From Candidatus Poribacteria bacterium (GTDB taxonomy: Bacteria > Poribacteria > WGA-4E > WGA-3G): a stretch of DNA of 64,000 bases. The translations under genes were made by a program, and so were the position numbers. Positions 49,187 through 58,966 of the stretch are shown piece after piece. Within the stretch, counting starts at the first letter, position 1, and the number at the start of each line of letters is the position of its first letter. The notes under the pieces were generated by a model. The model saw only the letters and a program-made list of their open reading frames with translations, had not been told where the DNA came from and ran no database searches. The stretch is from the NCBI GenBank assembly GCA_022394755.1, contig JAGFCA010000030.1, positions 53,206 to 117,205 of the forward strand, given 5' to 3'.

Positions 49187-52100
49187 CTACTTAGCTAAAG
49201 ATTCGTAATAGTTGTCAACAAGTCTTCTATATTTTGGGGGTACATCTTCTTTAGCGACTTGTGTTAGTTGTTTCATTTCTTGAAGTAGTGTAAGCCGTTC
49301 TTCAAGAGCAGTCTCAAGTTTTTGCAGATTGCGTATTGCGAGTTCATAATTTGGAAATGGATTCTTGCGATTTCCTGCCCGATACTGCATACTATCAATT
49401 AGATCTAACCAGAGTTCTTTAATCTCACGATCAGATTCTGGACCACTTCTTGCTAAGTCATTCTCCCGAGGTTCCTGTCCCTGTTGACCTTGTTGTCCCT
49501 GTTGTCCGGGTTGTTGGCCTTCTTGTCCGGGTTGTTGACCTTGTTGTGCATTTTGCATGGCTTGTTGTGCTTGTTGCATACGTTCTTCAAGTTGCTGTTG
49601 TTGTTCAGCAAGTTGTTGCTCTCTTTGTTGTTGCTCGTTAGTCTGTTCCTGTCCTTCCATCGCTTCTTGCTCGCGTTGGATATCTTGCATCTGTTCTTCA
49701 AAACTTTGGAGTTGGTCAAGAGTAGCTTCTAACTGTTCTTCTTCGGTACGCGCCATATTGGCTCTTGCCTGTTGTAGATCGTTTTGAGATTCTCGCAGTG
49801 TATCAAGCGCTTCTTGTTGATTTAGCTCTGCCGATTGAAGACTCCGCCATTGTAATGCGCGTTGTGCTGTACCCATATCTTCTGAAGTTTGTTCTTCAGA
49901 GAGTCTTCTTGAAGCTTGTTGAACATTCTGTGCAGCCTCAGGATTTTCTTGTGAAAGTTGTTCCTGAAGATTATTTAGATTTTCTTCAACCGACTCTAAG
50001 TCTCGTTGCAATTGGCGTTGTTCATTTGCGAGTTCAGAAGCCTGCCTGTAATCCTCAGGACGCATCCCAGTTTCCTGGGATCTTTCTCGTAATTCTTGCG
50101 TTCTCTGTTGGACATCAGATTGTTCTGATGTTAACTGTTGAAGTTGTTCAGTAGTTCTTTCTAATGCATTATCTGTAAATTCAGCTGCAGCCCTTTCAAG
50201 TTGATCAATGGCTTGTTCAAGTCTCTCTTCAGCTTTTTCACCTTTAGCAGCACTCAACTGTGGTTGTTGTTGTTCCATCCCTTGTGATGCTTGTTGCATC
50301 TGTTCCCCTGCTTGTTGCATGGCTTGTCCTGCTTGTTCTAAGCGTTCTCCCTGTGTTCCCTGTGCATTGCCTTGCATTTCGCCGAGTTGTTCAGACATCT
50401 GTTGTGCTTGTTGTGCTAATTGTCCTTGTTGTTGACCGTTTTGCTGCATATCACTTGGAGAAGGTTGATTTTCTCTGCCCATTTGCTGGCTTTGTTGATT
50501 TAGATTCTGCTGTTGTGCTAACATTTCTCTTGCTTGGTCTAACATTTCCTGAGTTTGTTCCTGCATCTCTCGTTCAAGTTCTTCCTGATCTTGTTCAAGT
50601 TCATTCTGCAGTTCTTCCATTTCAAGTTCAAAGTTCTCAGCAAGTTGGGGTTCACTATTCCTTGCTTGTGTTAATATCTTTGGAAATGCCAGATTGACTT
50701 TTGTAAGGAGTTCAAGAGCACCTTGCTCTGGAGGAATTGCTTCAGTGGGTTGAGTCTCATTTAGATAATCTCTTGCCTCCCCCATCAAATCAATAGCTTC
50801 TTCAAGGTTCATCATGATTTCAGGATCAATTTGTACCTCTTGCATTTGCATGCTCAATTCATCTGTAATCTTCTGAGTATTGTCTTTTACTTCTGATTGT
50901 TTCGTTCCAGTCTTTTTGACAGCGGTTTTGTATTCTTCTGTTATGGTGGGTGGTTGTGAGTTAATGTGGTTCCAAGTTTCACGTATAATTTGCTTCTGCG
51001 ATGCAATTAACTCAAGAAATGGATTTGGCATCCCACCTTCTTCTGATGGTTCACCTTCAGAAAGTCGTTGATTAAAGGGTTTAATCTCAATGAAATAAAT
51101 GTCGCTCTTCCCTTCACTTGGTCCTGTTAGGGTATTGTTGTCAATAGCCTGTCCAAAGTATGTTATTATTTCACCTGGTTCCACATCAAATTCTTCCAAA
51201 TAGAATGTATATGTACCAGATTTAAAGTGTTTGGCAGGTCCAGTATTTGTTTCTTCAGATAGTTGTAGATCAGAAGATTCCATTTTAAGTTCTTGTAATT
51301 CGCCTGCCCCTATTCGGTACATCAGATTTAACTGCTCAACTCCAAAGTCATCTGTTGCTTCAGCAACGATTTTAACCTCTTCAAGAATTGAGGCTTTGAC
51401 ATCGCGTCCGGGTTCTTTTATTACCACTTCAGGAGGATTATCTGGATTTGCTTTTATATTATATTCAATTGGAATTTCATTGTTAAAGTTATCAATACAG
51501 AGAAGTTCTACACTATATTTTCCATCGTCTGTAACTTGTAGTGTCTTTGTAAGTATGTTTCCATCAACAATAGACATTTCAGGAGAAGCTGGGATAACTT
51601 CTTCTCCATCATTCTCATCAATGATAGGTTCAGTATTTGAAGATTGATGTGTAAATGTAGCCTTTTGAATTGCTTTATTAGTAGTAATCCTTATTTCTGC
51701 TGTTGAACCGACTACAGCTTGTACATCACCACTTCCTTGTTGTACTACTGGTTTTAGACCAGTATATTGAGGGTATGTATACGCGACAGAGATATTTTCT
51801 ACGCGTGGCATTTCAAATACCTCAATAGTAAATCTTTCAGAAGTAGTCTCATTGACAGAAACATAGTATTCCATCTCTGCTTCGATATTGAAGAGTTCAT
51901 ATGCAAATCCGCGTTTATCATCGGGATTTTGTAGCATATTTATCTCTTTTTTACTTCCATCGGTATCAGCAGTTGGTGGGTTATCTTTGCTATAATAAGT
52001 TAGGGTAGCTTTATCAGCAGATTTTCCAGTTACAATCACATTAATTGGCAAACTCTTTCCTATAAGAATTCGTGCATTTCCAGGAGAAACAGCGACTTTA

Positions 52101-52684
52101 GTAGATAAGATGGGTTTTGTTTTTTCCCATGGAACTAATACACGCATCAAACTGGTCTGTATTTCAGTGGGAAAAATAAGGGTGAGTAAACTACACACAG
52201 CAATTACTAATACAGCTATACCTACATATTTTCGAGTCCGGCTATGGTCGATAGTAGCCTTAAAATCGATACCTTTAATCCGTTCGGTTGTATCTTCAAG
52301 TAGACGTTGTAGCATATGTGCTTCAATCGGATCATCAGATTCGCGGGAACCAAATTGTACTGCACTAACAAGTCTATCTTCAAGATTAGGATGTTTCTCT
52401 TCAATGTTTAGTGCTACATCTCTTAAAGTCAATGTAGCTTTCAACGGTAGTATTATGTGTCTATATAGCAAGTAAATTATTGTGAGAACACTACCAACAA
52501 GCATGGCAACGCGAACATTACTTGGGAGTGGCATTAACCAATCTACAATTGATTCTCCAACAAGAATAGCCAGCAATCCAATAAGAACGATAGCAGCTCC
52601 TGTCCAGAAGAGGCTTCGTTTCCATACCCGTCGTGCATCTAATATCTTAGATTGTAGTTCGGTATAACCATCCTTTGTATTCAT
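49187..52684 (-). CDS. DUF4175-type membrane protein with a long Gln/Glu-rich helical tail
   Basis: A 1165-residue protein. Two N-terminal transmembrane helices (about 25-45 and 57-75) and a third at about 152-172 embrace a small cytosolic loop (LRDVALNIEEKHPNLEDRLVSAVQFG). The middle (about 180-570) is extracytoplasmic with Ig-like folds (ISVAYTYPQYTGLKPVVQQ; DNPPEVVIKEPGRDVKAS; GEIITYFGQAIDNN). From about residue 690 it becomes extremely rich in Gln, Glu, Ala and Met, with coiled-coil character, and from about 1065 a GQQ/GQQPGQ low-complexity stretch. The C-terminal ~75 residues are ordered again (SDREIKELWLDLIDSMQYR). Such DUF4175 proteins usually sit near MoxR/DUF58 genes; none is seen here. 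The function is unknown. The start follows CAGGAG. Confidence 0.88.
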   Translation of the reverse strand: MNTKDGYTELQSKILDARRVWKRSLFWTGAAIVLIGLLAILVGESIVDWLMPLPSNVRVAMLVGSVLTIIYLLYRHIILPLKATLTLRDVALNIEEKHPNLEDRLVSAVQFGSRESDDPIEAHMLQRLLEDTTERIKGIDFKATIDHSRTRKYVGIAVLVIAVCSLLTLIFPTEIQTSLMRVLVPWEKTKPILSTKVAVSPGNARILIGKSLPINVIVTGKSADKATLTYYSKDNPPTADTDGSKKEINMLQNPDDKRGFAYELFNIEAEMEYYVSVNETTSERFTIEVFEMPRVENISVAYTYPQYTGLKPVVQQGSGDVQAVVGSTAEIRITTNKAIQKATFTHQSSNTEPIIDENDGEEVIPASPEMSIVDGNILTKTLQVTDDGKYSVELLCIDNFNNEIPIEYNIKANPDNPPEVVIKEPGRDVKASILEEVKIVAEATDDFGVEQLNLMYRIGAGELQELKMESSDLQLSEETNTGPAKHFKSGTYTFYLEEFDVEPGEIITYFGQAIDNNTLTGPSEGKSDIYFIEIKPFNQRLSEGEPSEEGGMPNPFLELIASQKQIIRETWNHINSQPPTITEEYKTAVKKTGTKQSEVKDNTQKITDELSMQMQEVQIDPEIMMNLEEAIDLMGEARDYLNETQPTEAIPPEQGALELLTKVNLAFPKILTQARNSEPQLAENFELEMEELQNELEQDQEELEREMQEQTQEMLDQAREMLAQQQNLNQQSQQMGRENQPSPSDMQQNGQQQGQLAQQAQQMSEQLGEMQGNAQGTQGERLEQAGQAMQQAGEQMQQASQGMEQQQPQLSAAKGEKAEERLEQAIDQLERAAAEFTDNALERTTEQLQQLTSEQSDVQQRTQELRERSQETGMRPEDYRQASELANEQRQLQRDLESVEENLNNLQEQLSQENPEAAQNVQQASRRLSEEQTSEDMGTAQRALQWRSLQSAELNQQEALDTLRESQNDLQQARANMARTEEEQLEATLDQLQSFEEQMQDIQREQEAMEGQEQTNEQQQREQQLAEQQQQLEERMQQAQQAMQNAQQGQQPGQEGQQPGQQGQQGQQGQEPRENDLARSGPESDREIKELWLDLIDSMQYRAGNRKNPFPNYELAIRNLQKLETALEERLTLLQEMKQLTQVAKEDVPPKYRRLVDNYYESLAK

Positions 52685-53013
52685 GACATTCTCCTGTAAT
52701 CATTTGATGCTTATGACTTATTTAATGATTCACCAATTGTAAGTGTTCTATTTTATATATCTATAATCTTATATATAGACGTAAATCTCTAAAAAAAGTT
52801 CTATATTTATGGTTTTATTATCTTGATTTTCCGGTTTCTATATCTGTTAATATAACAGATACCCCTTATTAATAGCAAGACATTTCAAGATATGGGTGTG
52901 GAAATAATTTGTCCTAATTTGTGGTATGTTATGAAATTATAACTTTTTCCATTTATGTTTAGTTTTGTAAGTATTCGTTACTTATATATAATATTACTAT
53001 TCTTGAACTCAGG
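52685..53013. other. Promoter region of the DUF4175 gene
   Basis: About 330 bases, very AT-rich, with no coding frame. It includes a perfect 9-bp inverted repeat, TATCTGTTA (52841-52849) and TAACAGATA (52853-52861), around ATA. This may be an operator for the DUF4175 gene, 157 bases from its start. Confidence 0.5.
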
Positions 53014-55068
53014 TTATTTTACTTTTATAACAACGAGTGTGATATCGTCAGTTTGTTGTTCTCCATCAGCCCAAGAGATACAAGCATCATATAGATGATT
53101 GATAATTGCTTTTGGTGATTTATCGGCAATATCTGAAAATAGCTCTTTTGTTCTTGTATAATCCAGCATTTCATTTTTTGGATTTAACATCTCTGGCAGT
53201 CCATCACTCATCATAAGAATAGTGTCCCCTGAGTCTAATTCAAATATAGCTTCTTCTCTGTCCCCACCAATAAATCCTCCTAAAGGACCACCTTCAAGGA
53301 ATATCTCTTCGACAGTGTCCTCCTCAGCATTATAGATGAGTGTGGGTGGCATACCTGCTGCAGTAATTGTTAAAATGTTATCTTTAAATGTAGCGAGTGT
53401 CATTGCCATGTAGAGTCTTTTAAGGTTCATACTTTTTACACCTTGTGACATTCGCTCCAACGTTTTTATGTTCCCATCCTCAGGATCAGATGTTTTGAAA
53501 AGACTTTTCACAGCAGATACCACTAAGCCAGAATTCATCCCGTGTCCAGTTGCATCTCCAATAGCAATTGTAAGCTTCCCATCTTCTGTTATGTTATAGT
53601 CATAATAATCCCCACATACTTCAGTAGCGGGATGCATTTGAAATCCCACTTCAAGGTTAGGTAGATCGGGTGCTTTCTCTGGTAACATTGATAATTGTAG
53701 TTTCCGTGCTTCCTCTAACTCCTCTGTTTTGCGTGTATTTTCTACCTCTAAATGCTGTCGTTCAACAGTTTCTCTTTCAAGGTTTCTACTTGTACGTGCA
53801 ATGTTTCGTGCTAAGTAAACTGACATAGAAAAGATTGGTGCGAGCAGGATTAGAAGTGATGTCAGTGTTTGATTCAACTCCCATCCTGTTCGAGCGATGA
53901 TTAAACCGTATATAAAGGGTAGTATAAAGGGAGAGAGTGAACCGAGTCCAAATATCCATGCACCATCTTTTCTTTTAAAGATAGCTACTATCATGACTCT
54001 TACCAGTTCTAAAATTGTCAACCCAGAAATTACTGAAATTATGGGTAGAACTATCCCTTGTGAAAATGATACAAGAGTATTGTCAATAGTTAAACTTAAA
54101 GAAGTATGATCAAATGAGAACATACCTAAAATAAAAGTTCCTATCCAACCTATGAGAAAGAACCAAAATAGTTTTGGTAGTTTTGTATAAAAAAGGGTAT
54201 AGAGAAATAGTAGGCATGACAGGGACATCACCCCAGAAACAATGAAGAAAAATCGTCCAAGTGTAAGGATCTCTGGTATGCTGGTCGCTATAAGAATGAA
54301 TTGAAAAGAAATAAAGACAATAGCAGCACTGCTGCCTGTAAGTAAAGAGAAGTATAAGTTTTCTTTAGATTTTGGATAAAAGATAAATAGCAACAGATGT
54401 TGAAGCATTAAGAATCCTAAAACCGCGGATATCACCATCTGTATTGTCGTAAGTTCGCGAAGGATAGAGGTGCGATATTTTATAGCGGGATTCAACTCTG
54501 AAAGCCTTAGTCTAAACCCAAGTGTGGGATTAAACTTGTCAAACGAGTAATTTGAATATCGAACAGCGATAACGTGGTCATTCTTTGCTGAGAAGCTAAA
54601 CCCTTGTGGGTCGCGTTCCCAATAGGGTTCTTCTTCTTCTTTATTTCCAACTTTACCGAATGAATAAATGCGTTCACCGTCAAGATATATCTCAGAGGCT
54701 CCTGCTTGATAGGTTACAAGTAGTGCTAAGGGTTTGTTCCAGAGTTCTTCGTCTGGAACTGAGATGTGAAGTCTGAACCAACCAATACCTTCCCATTTTT
54801 TATTTATAGTTTTATCTATAGTTATTATTGGGGAAAGGTATTCCCATGTGGTATCGTCAAAATCGGGTTTTGCCCAATCTGGGTTGTCACCAGGATGGTA
54901 TTTCCATGGGGCATTGTGCAGATTATCAAATTTATTTCTTACGTTGTCTAAGGTTATTGTATGTATACCAGTAACGGGAACAGGTTCGGTTTCTTGAGAG
55001 GTTGCATTCGGAAGTAATACAATGTGTAGAATTAGAATTGGAATTATGTTTGAAATTAGTTGTTTCAT
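53014..55068 (-). CDS. 7TM-DISM sensor with SpoIIE/PP2C serine phosphatase
   Basis: A 684-residue signalling protein. After a signal peptide (1-24), residues about 30-190 form an extracytoplasmic jelly-roll like the sugar-binding part of 7TMR-DISM receptors (WEGIGWFRLHISVPDEEL; IYLDGERIYSFGKVG). Seven hydrophobic helices follow (about 205-425), then a coiled coil (about 425-460, LEVENTRKTEELEEARKLQ). Residues about 465-684 are a SpoIIE/PP2C phosphatase with metal ligands in EVCGDYYDY, IAIGDATGHGMNSGL, MMSDGLPEML and DDITLVVIKVK, all intact. It would turn an external signal into dephosphorylation of a cytosolic protein, typically an anti-sigma-factor antagonist. No partner (STAS or RsbW-like) is in the window. 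Confidence 0.92.
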   Translation of the reverse strand: MKQLISNIIPILILHIVLLPNATSQETEPVPVTGIHTITLDNVRNKFDNLHNAPWKYHPGDNPDWAKPDFDDTTWEYLSPIITIDKTINKKWEGIGWFRLHISVPDEELWNKPLALLVTYQAGASEIYLDGERIYSFGKVGNKEEEEPYWERDPQGFSFSAKNDHVIAVRYSNYSFDKFNPTLGFRLRLSELNPAIKYRTSILRELTTIQMVISAVLGFLMLQHLLLFIFYPKSKENLYFSLLTGSSAAIVFISFQFILIATSIPEILTLGRFFFIVSGVMSLSCLLFLYTLFYTKLPKLFWFFLIGWIGTFILGMFSFDHTSLSLTIDNTLVSFSQGIVLPIISVISGLTILELVRVMIVAIFKRKDGAWIFGLGSLSPFILPFIYGLIIARTGWELNQTLTSLLILLAPIFSMSVYLARNIARTSRNLERETVERQHLEVENTRKTEELEEARKLQLSMLPEKAPDLPNLEVGFQMHPATEVCGDYYDYNITEDGKLTIAIGDATGHGMNSGLVVSAVKSLFKTSDPEDGNIKTLERMSQGVKSMNLKRLYMAMTLATFKDNILTITAAGMPPTLIYNAEEDTVEEIFLEGGPLGGFIGGDREEAIFELDSGDTILMMSDGLPEMLNPKNEMLDYTRTKELFSDIADKSPKAIINHLYDACISWADGEQQTDDITLVVIKVK

Positions 55069-55988
55069 ATTATGAGATGTTTTTTGTCAGTTTGTATTTA
55101 TTTTTAACAATAACAATATAACAAATACAGGTATAGGATAGCAAGGAATTATAGATTTCCTGATTGAAGCATAGGTTCGTAATCAGTTTTTAGTGATTAG
55201 TGGGTGGGTATATAAATTGTCATCTTAGGTGCCAATAAGTTTGTATTAAAAAAGATGTGTTTCTGGATCAATTTGTCAATTTTTTGGAATAAACTGTTAG
55301 CTTGTGCTATTCCGATACTCGCAATCTGGAAGATTAGGATACAATATCGGACGGGGAGACTTCGTACCAACAGAGAGGAAGAGGAGAATTGGGAATTGGA
55401 GTTTCCTCCTACAGTTGAGGTATTATATTTGGAGGAACAATGCTTATACCATTTTCATTTAAATAGTTCACATTACCACGACTCTTAGTAGTCCCCTGAT
55501 TAGGGGTTTTAGTAGGTATCAATTGCTAATGAATCATCATCATTTAAAAATGGTATTAGATGAATGGAGAATGTGAATTGAAAAAGTGTTAATATTTATC
55601 GTACTAAAATGATTGCACTTTCACGCAAACCTGCACGAAGCAATTTTGCGAACCCTTACTGTATAAAGGTTTATAATTTTAATTGTACCAATTCTTCGTG
55701 AATCACATACGTTATATTTTTTATTACTAATTCGTGTGTAAGTTCATCTCTGGTTCTAATTTAGCAATATATTAAATGAGTGATGCTTTTTTCACATTGT
55801 ATGACATTTTCTATTGAACTAAAAGTTTTTCTTCTAATTAGTTCTATTAAGATGATAATGGTAATGTGAATATATCAATTGAAAATGGTATTATCAATAA
55901 GATACATTGTTGTAAAGAACCAAAAACTTTATACACCTGTTATCAGTTGATTGTCTATAAGTATGATATGTGATAATATACTCTTATT
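55069..55988. other. Long intergenic region with a repeat
   Basis: About 920 bases between the phosphatase gene (-) and the DUF488 gene (+). No gene is supported; an open frame at 55255-55488 covers the repeat-like GAGAATTGGGAATTGGAGTTTCC segment near 55384, followed by TCCTACAG, which matches the family at 56541-57220. The rest is AT-rich with nothing recognised. Confidence 0.55.
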
Positions 55989-56510
55989 ATGGCTTCAAAA
56001 AATAACATTATTCCTATCTATACGGTCGGTTACGGAAGTCGTTCGATTACAGAGTTTATCGAAGTTCTAAAACAGTACCATATTGCGTTCCTCATTGATG
56101 TACGTTCTATTCCGTATTCCCGCTATAAACCAGAATTCTCGAAGAAACCGCTTGAGAATGAGGTAGAGAAACATGGAATTCGTTATGTGTTTATGGGAGA
56201 ATTGCTTGGTGGGAAACCGGATGATGAATCGTGTTATGTGGAGGGTTTGGTTGATTATGAAAAAGTTAAGAAGATGGATTTCTTTCAGCAAGGGATTGAA
56301 CGTATTCAGACGGCTTTTTCACAACAGCAACGTGTTGCCCTTATGTGTAGTGAGGGAAAACCGGAACAGTGCCACCGTTTTAAGTTAGTTGCTACCACGC
56401 TTTCTACCCTTGATTTACCTGTTGTTCATATAGATGAGAACAATGAACAGAAAACACAGGAAGAGATAATTGAGCGTATTACAGGTGGACAATTGTCTAT
56501 GTTTGATTAG
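55989..56510 (+). CDS. DUF488 family protein
   Basis: A 173-residue cytosolic protein. Typical DUF488 blocks are IYTVGYGSRSITEFIEVLKQY at the start, LIDVRSIPYSRYKPEFSKKPLENEVEKHGIRYVFMGELLGG, and the Cys-containing ALMCSEGKPEQCHRFKLV near residue 120. The two conserved cysteines (CSEGKPEQCHR) and the DVRS motif suggest nucleotide- or redox-linked chemistry, but the biochemical role of the family is not established to my knowledge. Length is normal. It stands alone. Confidence 0.92.
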   Translation: MASKNNIIPIYTVGYGSRSITEFIEVLKQYHIAFLIDVRSIPYSRYKPEFSKKPLENEVEKHGIRYVFMGELLGGKPDDESCYVEGLVDYEKVKKMDFFQQGIERIQTAFSQQQRVALMCSEGKPEQCHRFKLVATTLSTLDLPVVHIDENNEQKTQEEIIERITGGQLSMFD

Positions 56511-56540
56511 AGCATATATTACAAATTCTCTATTACCCAC

Positions 56541-56585
56541 CTACAGAAGAGAAGAGTCGTGGATTTATATCCTGGAGATTTCGCC
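56541..56585. repeat. GAGTCG repeat, copy A
   Basis: CTACAGAAGAGAAGAGTCG followed by TGGATTTATATCCTGGAGAT and TTCGCC. It aligns along its whole length with 57178-57220, which contains the last codons of the permease gene, and its first half with 57141-57160. Confidence 0.75.
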
Positions 56586-56847
56586 ATATTGTAATTTCCA
56601 TTTAGTTCTAATTATCAACAAGAATGGACTGTATTATTTATATTATGGTAGAGTATTGAATTAATTACACATTTGGTTATGTAGGAGGTAACACCGATTC
56701 TTGATTACTACTGAGATAAGTCGAGATTCGAAAATCGCTCTTATAGCGGCGTGCATAATTATCTTCATACTTCATTTTAGCGACGTCACTGTTTTTGAAA
56801 TTATCTAACGGGGTATTACAAACCATCTTGTAGGGAATAGATAATGG

Positions 56848-56897
56848 AAAAAGCACTCCCTGGGAATGCCTTAAGGCATTCCCAGGGAGTGCTTTTT
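56848..56897. terminator. Perfect 50-bp palindrome, bidirectional terminator
   Basis: Two 23-base arms (AAAAAGCACTCCCTGGGAAT plus GCC and its exact complement) around TTAA, which is itself self-complementary. On either strand the stem ends in a run of T, so it should terminate transcription from both the DUF488 gene (+) and the permease gene (-). Confidence 0.75.
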
Positions 56898-56912
56898 ATT
56901 TCGATACGATTT

Positions 56913-57080
56913 TCTATAGACATATCACGCCTCTGGCGTGAGGAGATGTAATCTACGCGTAGGTTTAAACATGGATGCATAAGGGAGCAAAGTGACTCTA
57001 AAAATCCTTCTTCTTACTCCAGCGGAGCAATATTTCTATAGCAAATTGCGTATTCAACCTCCTGTACTCCAGCGGAGTGC
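56913..57080. repeat. Hairpin repeats with variant stems
   Basis: TTCTATAGACATAT leads into CACGCC-TCT-GGCGTG (56926-56940). Two shorter relatives, CTCC-AGC-GGAG (57017-57027) and ACTCC-AGC-GGAGT (57066-57078), follow. They look like reversed or diverged members of the dispersed hairpin family: AGC is the complement of the GCT loop. Confidence 0.65.
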
Positions 57081-57140
57081 TATGTGTAAATAAATCCAAA
57101 CTTTAGTATAATAGAATTAGTTCGCAAATACATACCTTTT

Positions 57141-57220
57141 CTACAGAAGAGAAGAGTCGGGAATTGGAATTCCATCCTACAGAACTGAAGAGTCGGGAAT
57201 TATATCCTGAAGATTTCACC
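57141..57220. repeat. Two GAGTCGGGAATT repeats overlapping the permease 3' end
   Basis: Copy at 57141-57180 reads CTACAGAAGAGAAGAGTCGG then GAATTGGAATTCCATCCTAC; the copy at 57178-57220 reads CTACAGAACTGAAGAGTCGG then GAATTATATCCTGAAGATTT and CACC. The second supplies the stop codon and last codons (GEIFRI) of the permease gene on the minus strand. Confidence 0.75.
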
Positions 57221-58966
57221 TAATTTACTACCGAGTACACGTCCTGCACCTAACAGACATCCTATCAGAATAAACATTCCAACAACACCTAAGGCACTGG
57301 CGATATAGGGTCCATCACCAAGACGTTGTGACAGTGACCAGATTGCTTTTGTAATTGGATAGTACTGGTTCTCTTGTGCTAATATCAGACTATCACTAAC
57401 TTCAAGCATAGAGAATGAGAAGACAAGAATCGCACCAGCAAGGATATTGGCGAATACTAAGGGTAATGTAATTTTGTATAATGTACGTACGGGGGTTGCT
57501 CCCATGTTCTGGGATGCTTCTTCGTAGGCAATACTGGTCTGTTGAAAACCGGCGTATATGGAACGTAACATATAGGGTAATCGACGGACGGCATAGCTGA
57601 TGATCAACAATACGGTAGGGTTTTTTCTGGGATCTATAATGGCTATCAGACCTTCGGGTAGATTACGCAATAGAAATGATGTATCTGAAAAACTTCCCAT
57701 ATAACCAAATGCAATTGCAACACCGGGTAATGCTAACGGTAACATTGCTATAGCATCTAACATGTTATGGAAAGGTAATTTCTTACGAGTCAGTAGATAA
57801 GCAATCACTACACCTACTATTAATGCGACAACAGTACTGGAAATACTGTATTTTAAACTGTTAAGTATACTGGGTAATGTATCGGCATGTGTGAATGTTT
57901 CGCTGTAGTGATGAAAAGTATAAGTCTTCGGTAATATGGTAAAGTTCCAGTCCCCTTCACTTCGTGTTAAAGAGGCTAAAATAACACTGAGATGGGGAAG
58001 CAAAGCCATAAATGTTATGCCACCGATGAAGATGTATATAATAGTTCGCATACTCCATTTAACATCAACTTCCCTTGAGGTTACATGTCCACGACCGAGC
58101 ATTTCGTAGTGTTTGGTACCCGTCCATTTCTTAGAAGCATAGAATGCGAAAGCGGATAGCACAATAATCAAGACAACAAGTGCATATCCCATTGGATTTT
58201 GGTTTGCATCTTGTACTTGTCTGAATATTCTGACAGCAATGACATCGTTATAGTTGAATATTAGGGGAGTTCCAAGATCTGTAAATGACCAGATAAAGAC
58301 CAATATTGCTCCAGCGAAGTATCCTGGCATCATTAAGGGTAATGTAATATTACGGAAGATTTGAAACCGTGAGGATCCAAGGTTTTCTGCTGCTTCCTCC
58401 AAGCTTGGGTCTACATTGGATAATGCTGCAACGATGTTTAGATACATAATTGGATATAGATGGAGCGTGGATAGTAGTACTACACCCCAAAACCCACTCC
58501 CAAACCAGTTAATCGGATCAGCATCTGGACTGAGTATATGTAGTTTTTGAAGGATTAAATTGACACTACCGTAATTCCCGAAGAATTTCAACATCCCCAA
58601 TGCACCTACAAATGGTGGCATAATCATAGGGATTAGGATGACAGAACGGAATATATTTCGTCCTGGGAATCTGTAGCGTGTAAGGAAATAAGCAAGTGGT
58701 AGACTTAGGATACTGGTCATTATTGTAACCATGACACCTAAATAGAAACTGTTGACAACCAATTTCCGTATGTTGGGATCGGTTACCATTAACTTGAAAT
58801 AGTGTAGATTGAATGTGTTGTCTATCCAGAATGCTTCTTTGAAAACATAGAGTAGGGGATAGATGAGAAATACGAGAAAGAATAGAATTGTAAGACTAAG
58901 GATTATAATAATTGGAGGGGTTAGATCGTATTTTTGTCTTATCTTCTCCAAGAATGAATTATTCAT
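57200..58966 (-). CDS. Iron(III)-type ABC transporter permease, two fused MetI domains
   Basis: A 588-residue inner-membrane permease of the FbpB/SfuB/ThiP class, with 12 predicted helices. It consists of two similar halves, each with an EAA loop that contacts the ATPase: EEAAENLGSSRFQIFRNITLPLMMPGYFAG (about 195-225) and EEASQNMGATPVRTLYKITLPLVFANILAG (about 490-520). Each half also has the PLAYFLTRYRFPG or VVIAYLLTRKKLPF pattern before it. The substrate is probably ferric iron or another small ion or cofactor, but it cannot be fixed. No binding protein or ATPase is adjacent. The stop codon lies inside a dispersed repeat. No strong Shine-Dalgarno is present. Confidence 0.92.
   Translation of the reverse strand: MNNSFLEKIRQKYDLTPPIIIILSLTILFFLVFLIYPLLYVFKEAFWIDNTFNLHYFKLMVTDPNIRKLVVNSFYLGVMVTIMTSILSLPLAYFLTRYRFPGRNIFRSVILIPMIMPPFVGALGMLKFFGNYGSVNLILQKLHILSPDADPINWFGSGFWGVVLLSTLHLYPIMYLNIVAALSNVDPSLEEAAENLGSSRFQIFRNITLPLMMPGYFAGAILVFIWSFTDLGTPLIFNYNDVIAVRIFRQVQDANQNPMGYALVVLIIVLSAFAFYASKKWTGTKHYEMLGRGHVTSREVDVKWSMRTIIYIFIGGITFMALLPHLSVILASLTRSEGDWNFTILPKTYTFHHYSETFTHADTLPSILNSLKYSISSTVVALIVGVVIAYLLTRKKLPFHNMLDAIAMLPLALPGVAIAFGYMGSFSDTSFLLRNLPEGLIAIIDPRKNPTVLLIISYAVRRLPYMLRSIYAGFQQTSIAYEEASQNMGATPVRTLYKITLPLVFANILAGAILVFSFSMLEVSDSLILAQENQYYPITKAIWSLSQRLGDGPYIASALGVVGMFILIGCLLGAGRVLGSKLGEIFRI

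Larger units (their letters stand above)
56511..57199. other. Intergenic region with several repeats and a perfect palindrome
   Basis: No gene is supported. From left to right: a GAGAAGAGTCG repeat (56541-56585), a related piece near 56707, a 50-bp palindrome (56848-56897), a CACGCC-TCT-GGCGTG hairpin (56926-56940), CTCC-AGC-GGAG (57017-57027), ACTCC-AGC-GGAGT (57066-57078) and two more GAGTCGGGAATT repeats (57141-57220) that run into the end of the permease gene. Confidence 0.7.

Noticed and set aside
55255..55488. 77-codon frame upstream of DUF488
   Set aside because: Runs through a dispersed repeat and has no ribosome binding site.
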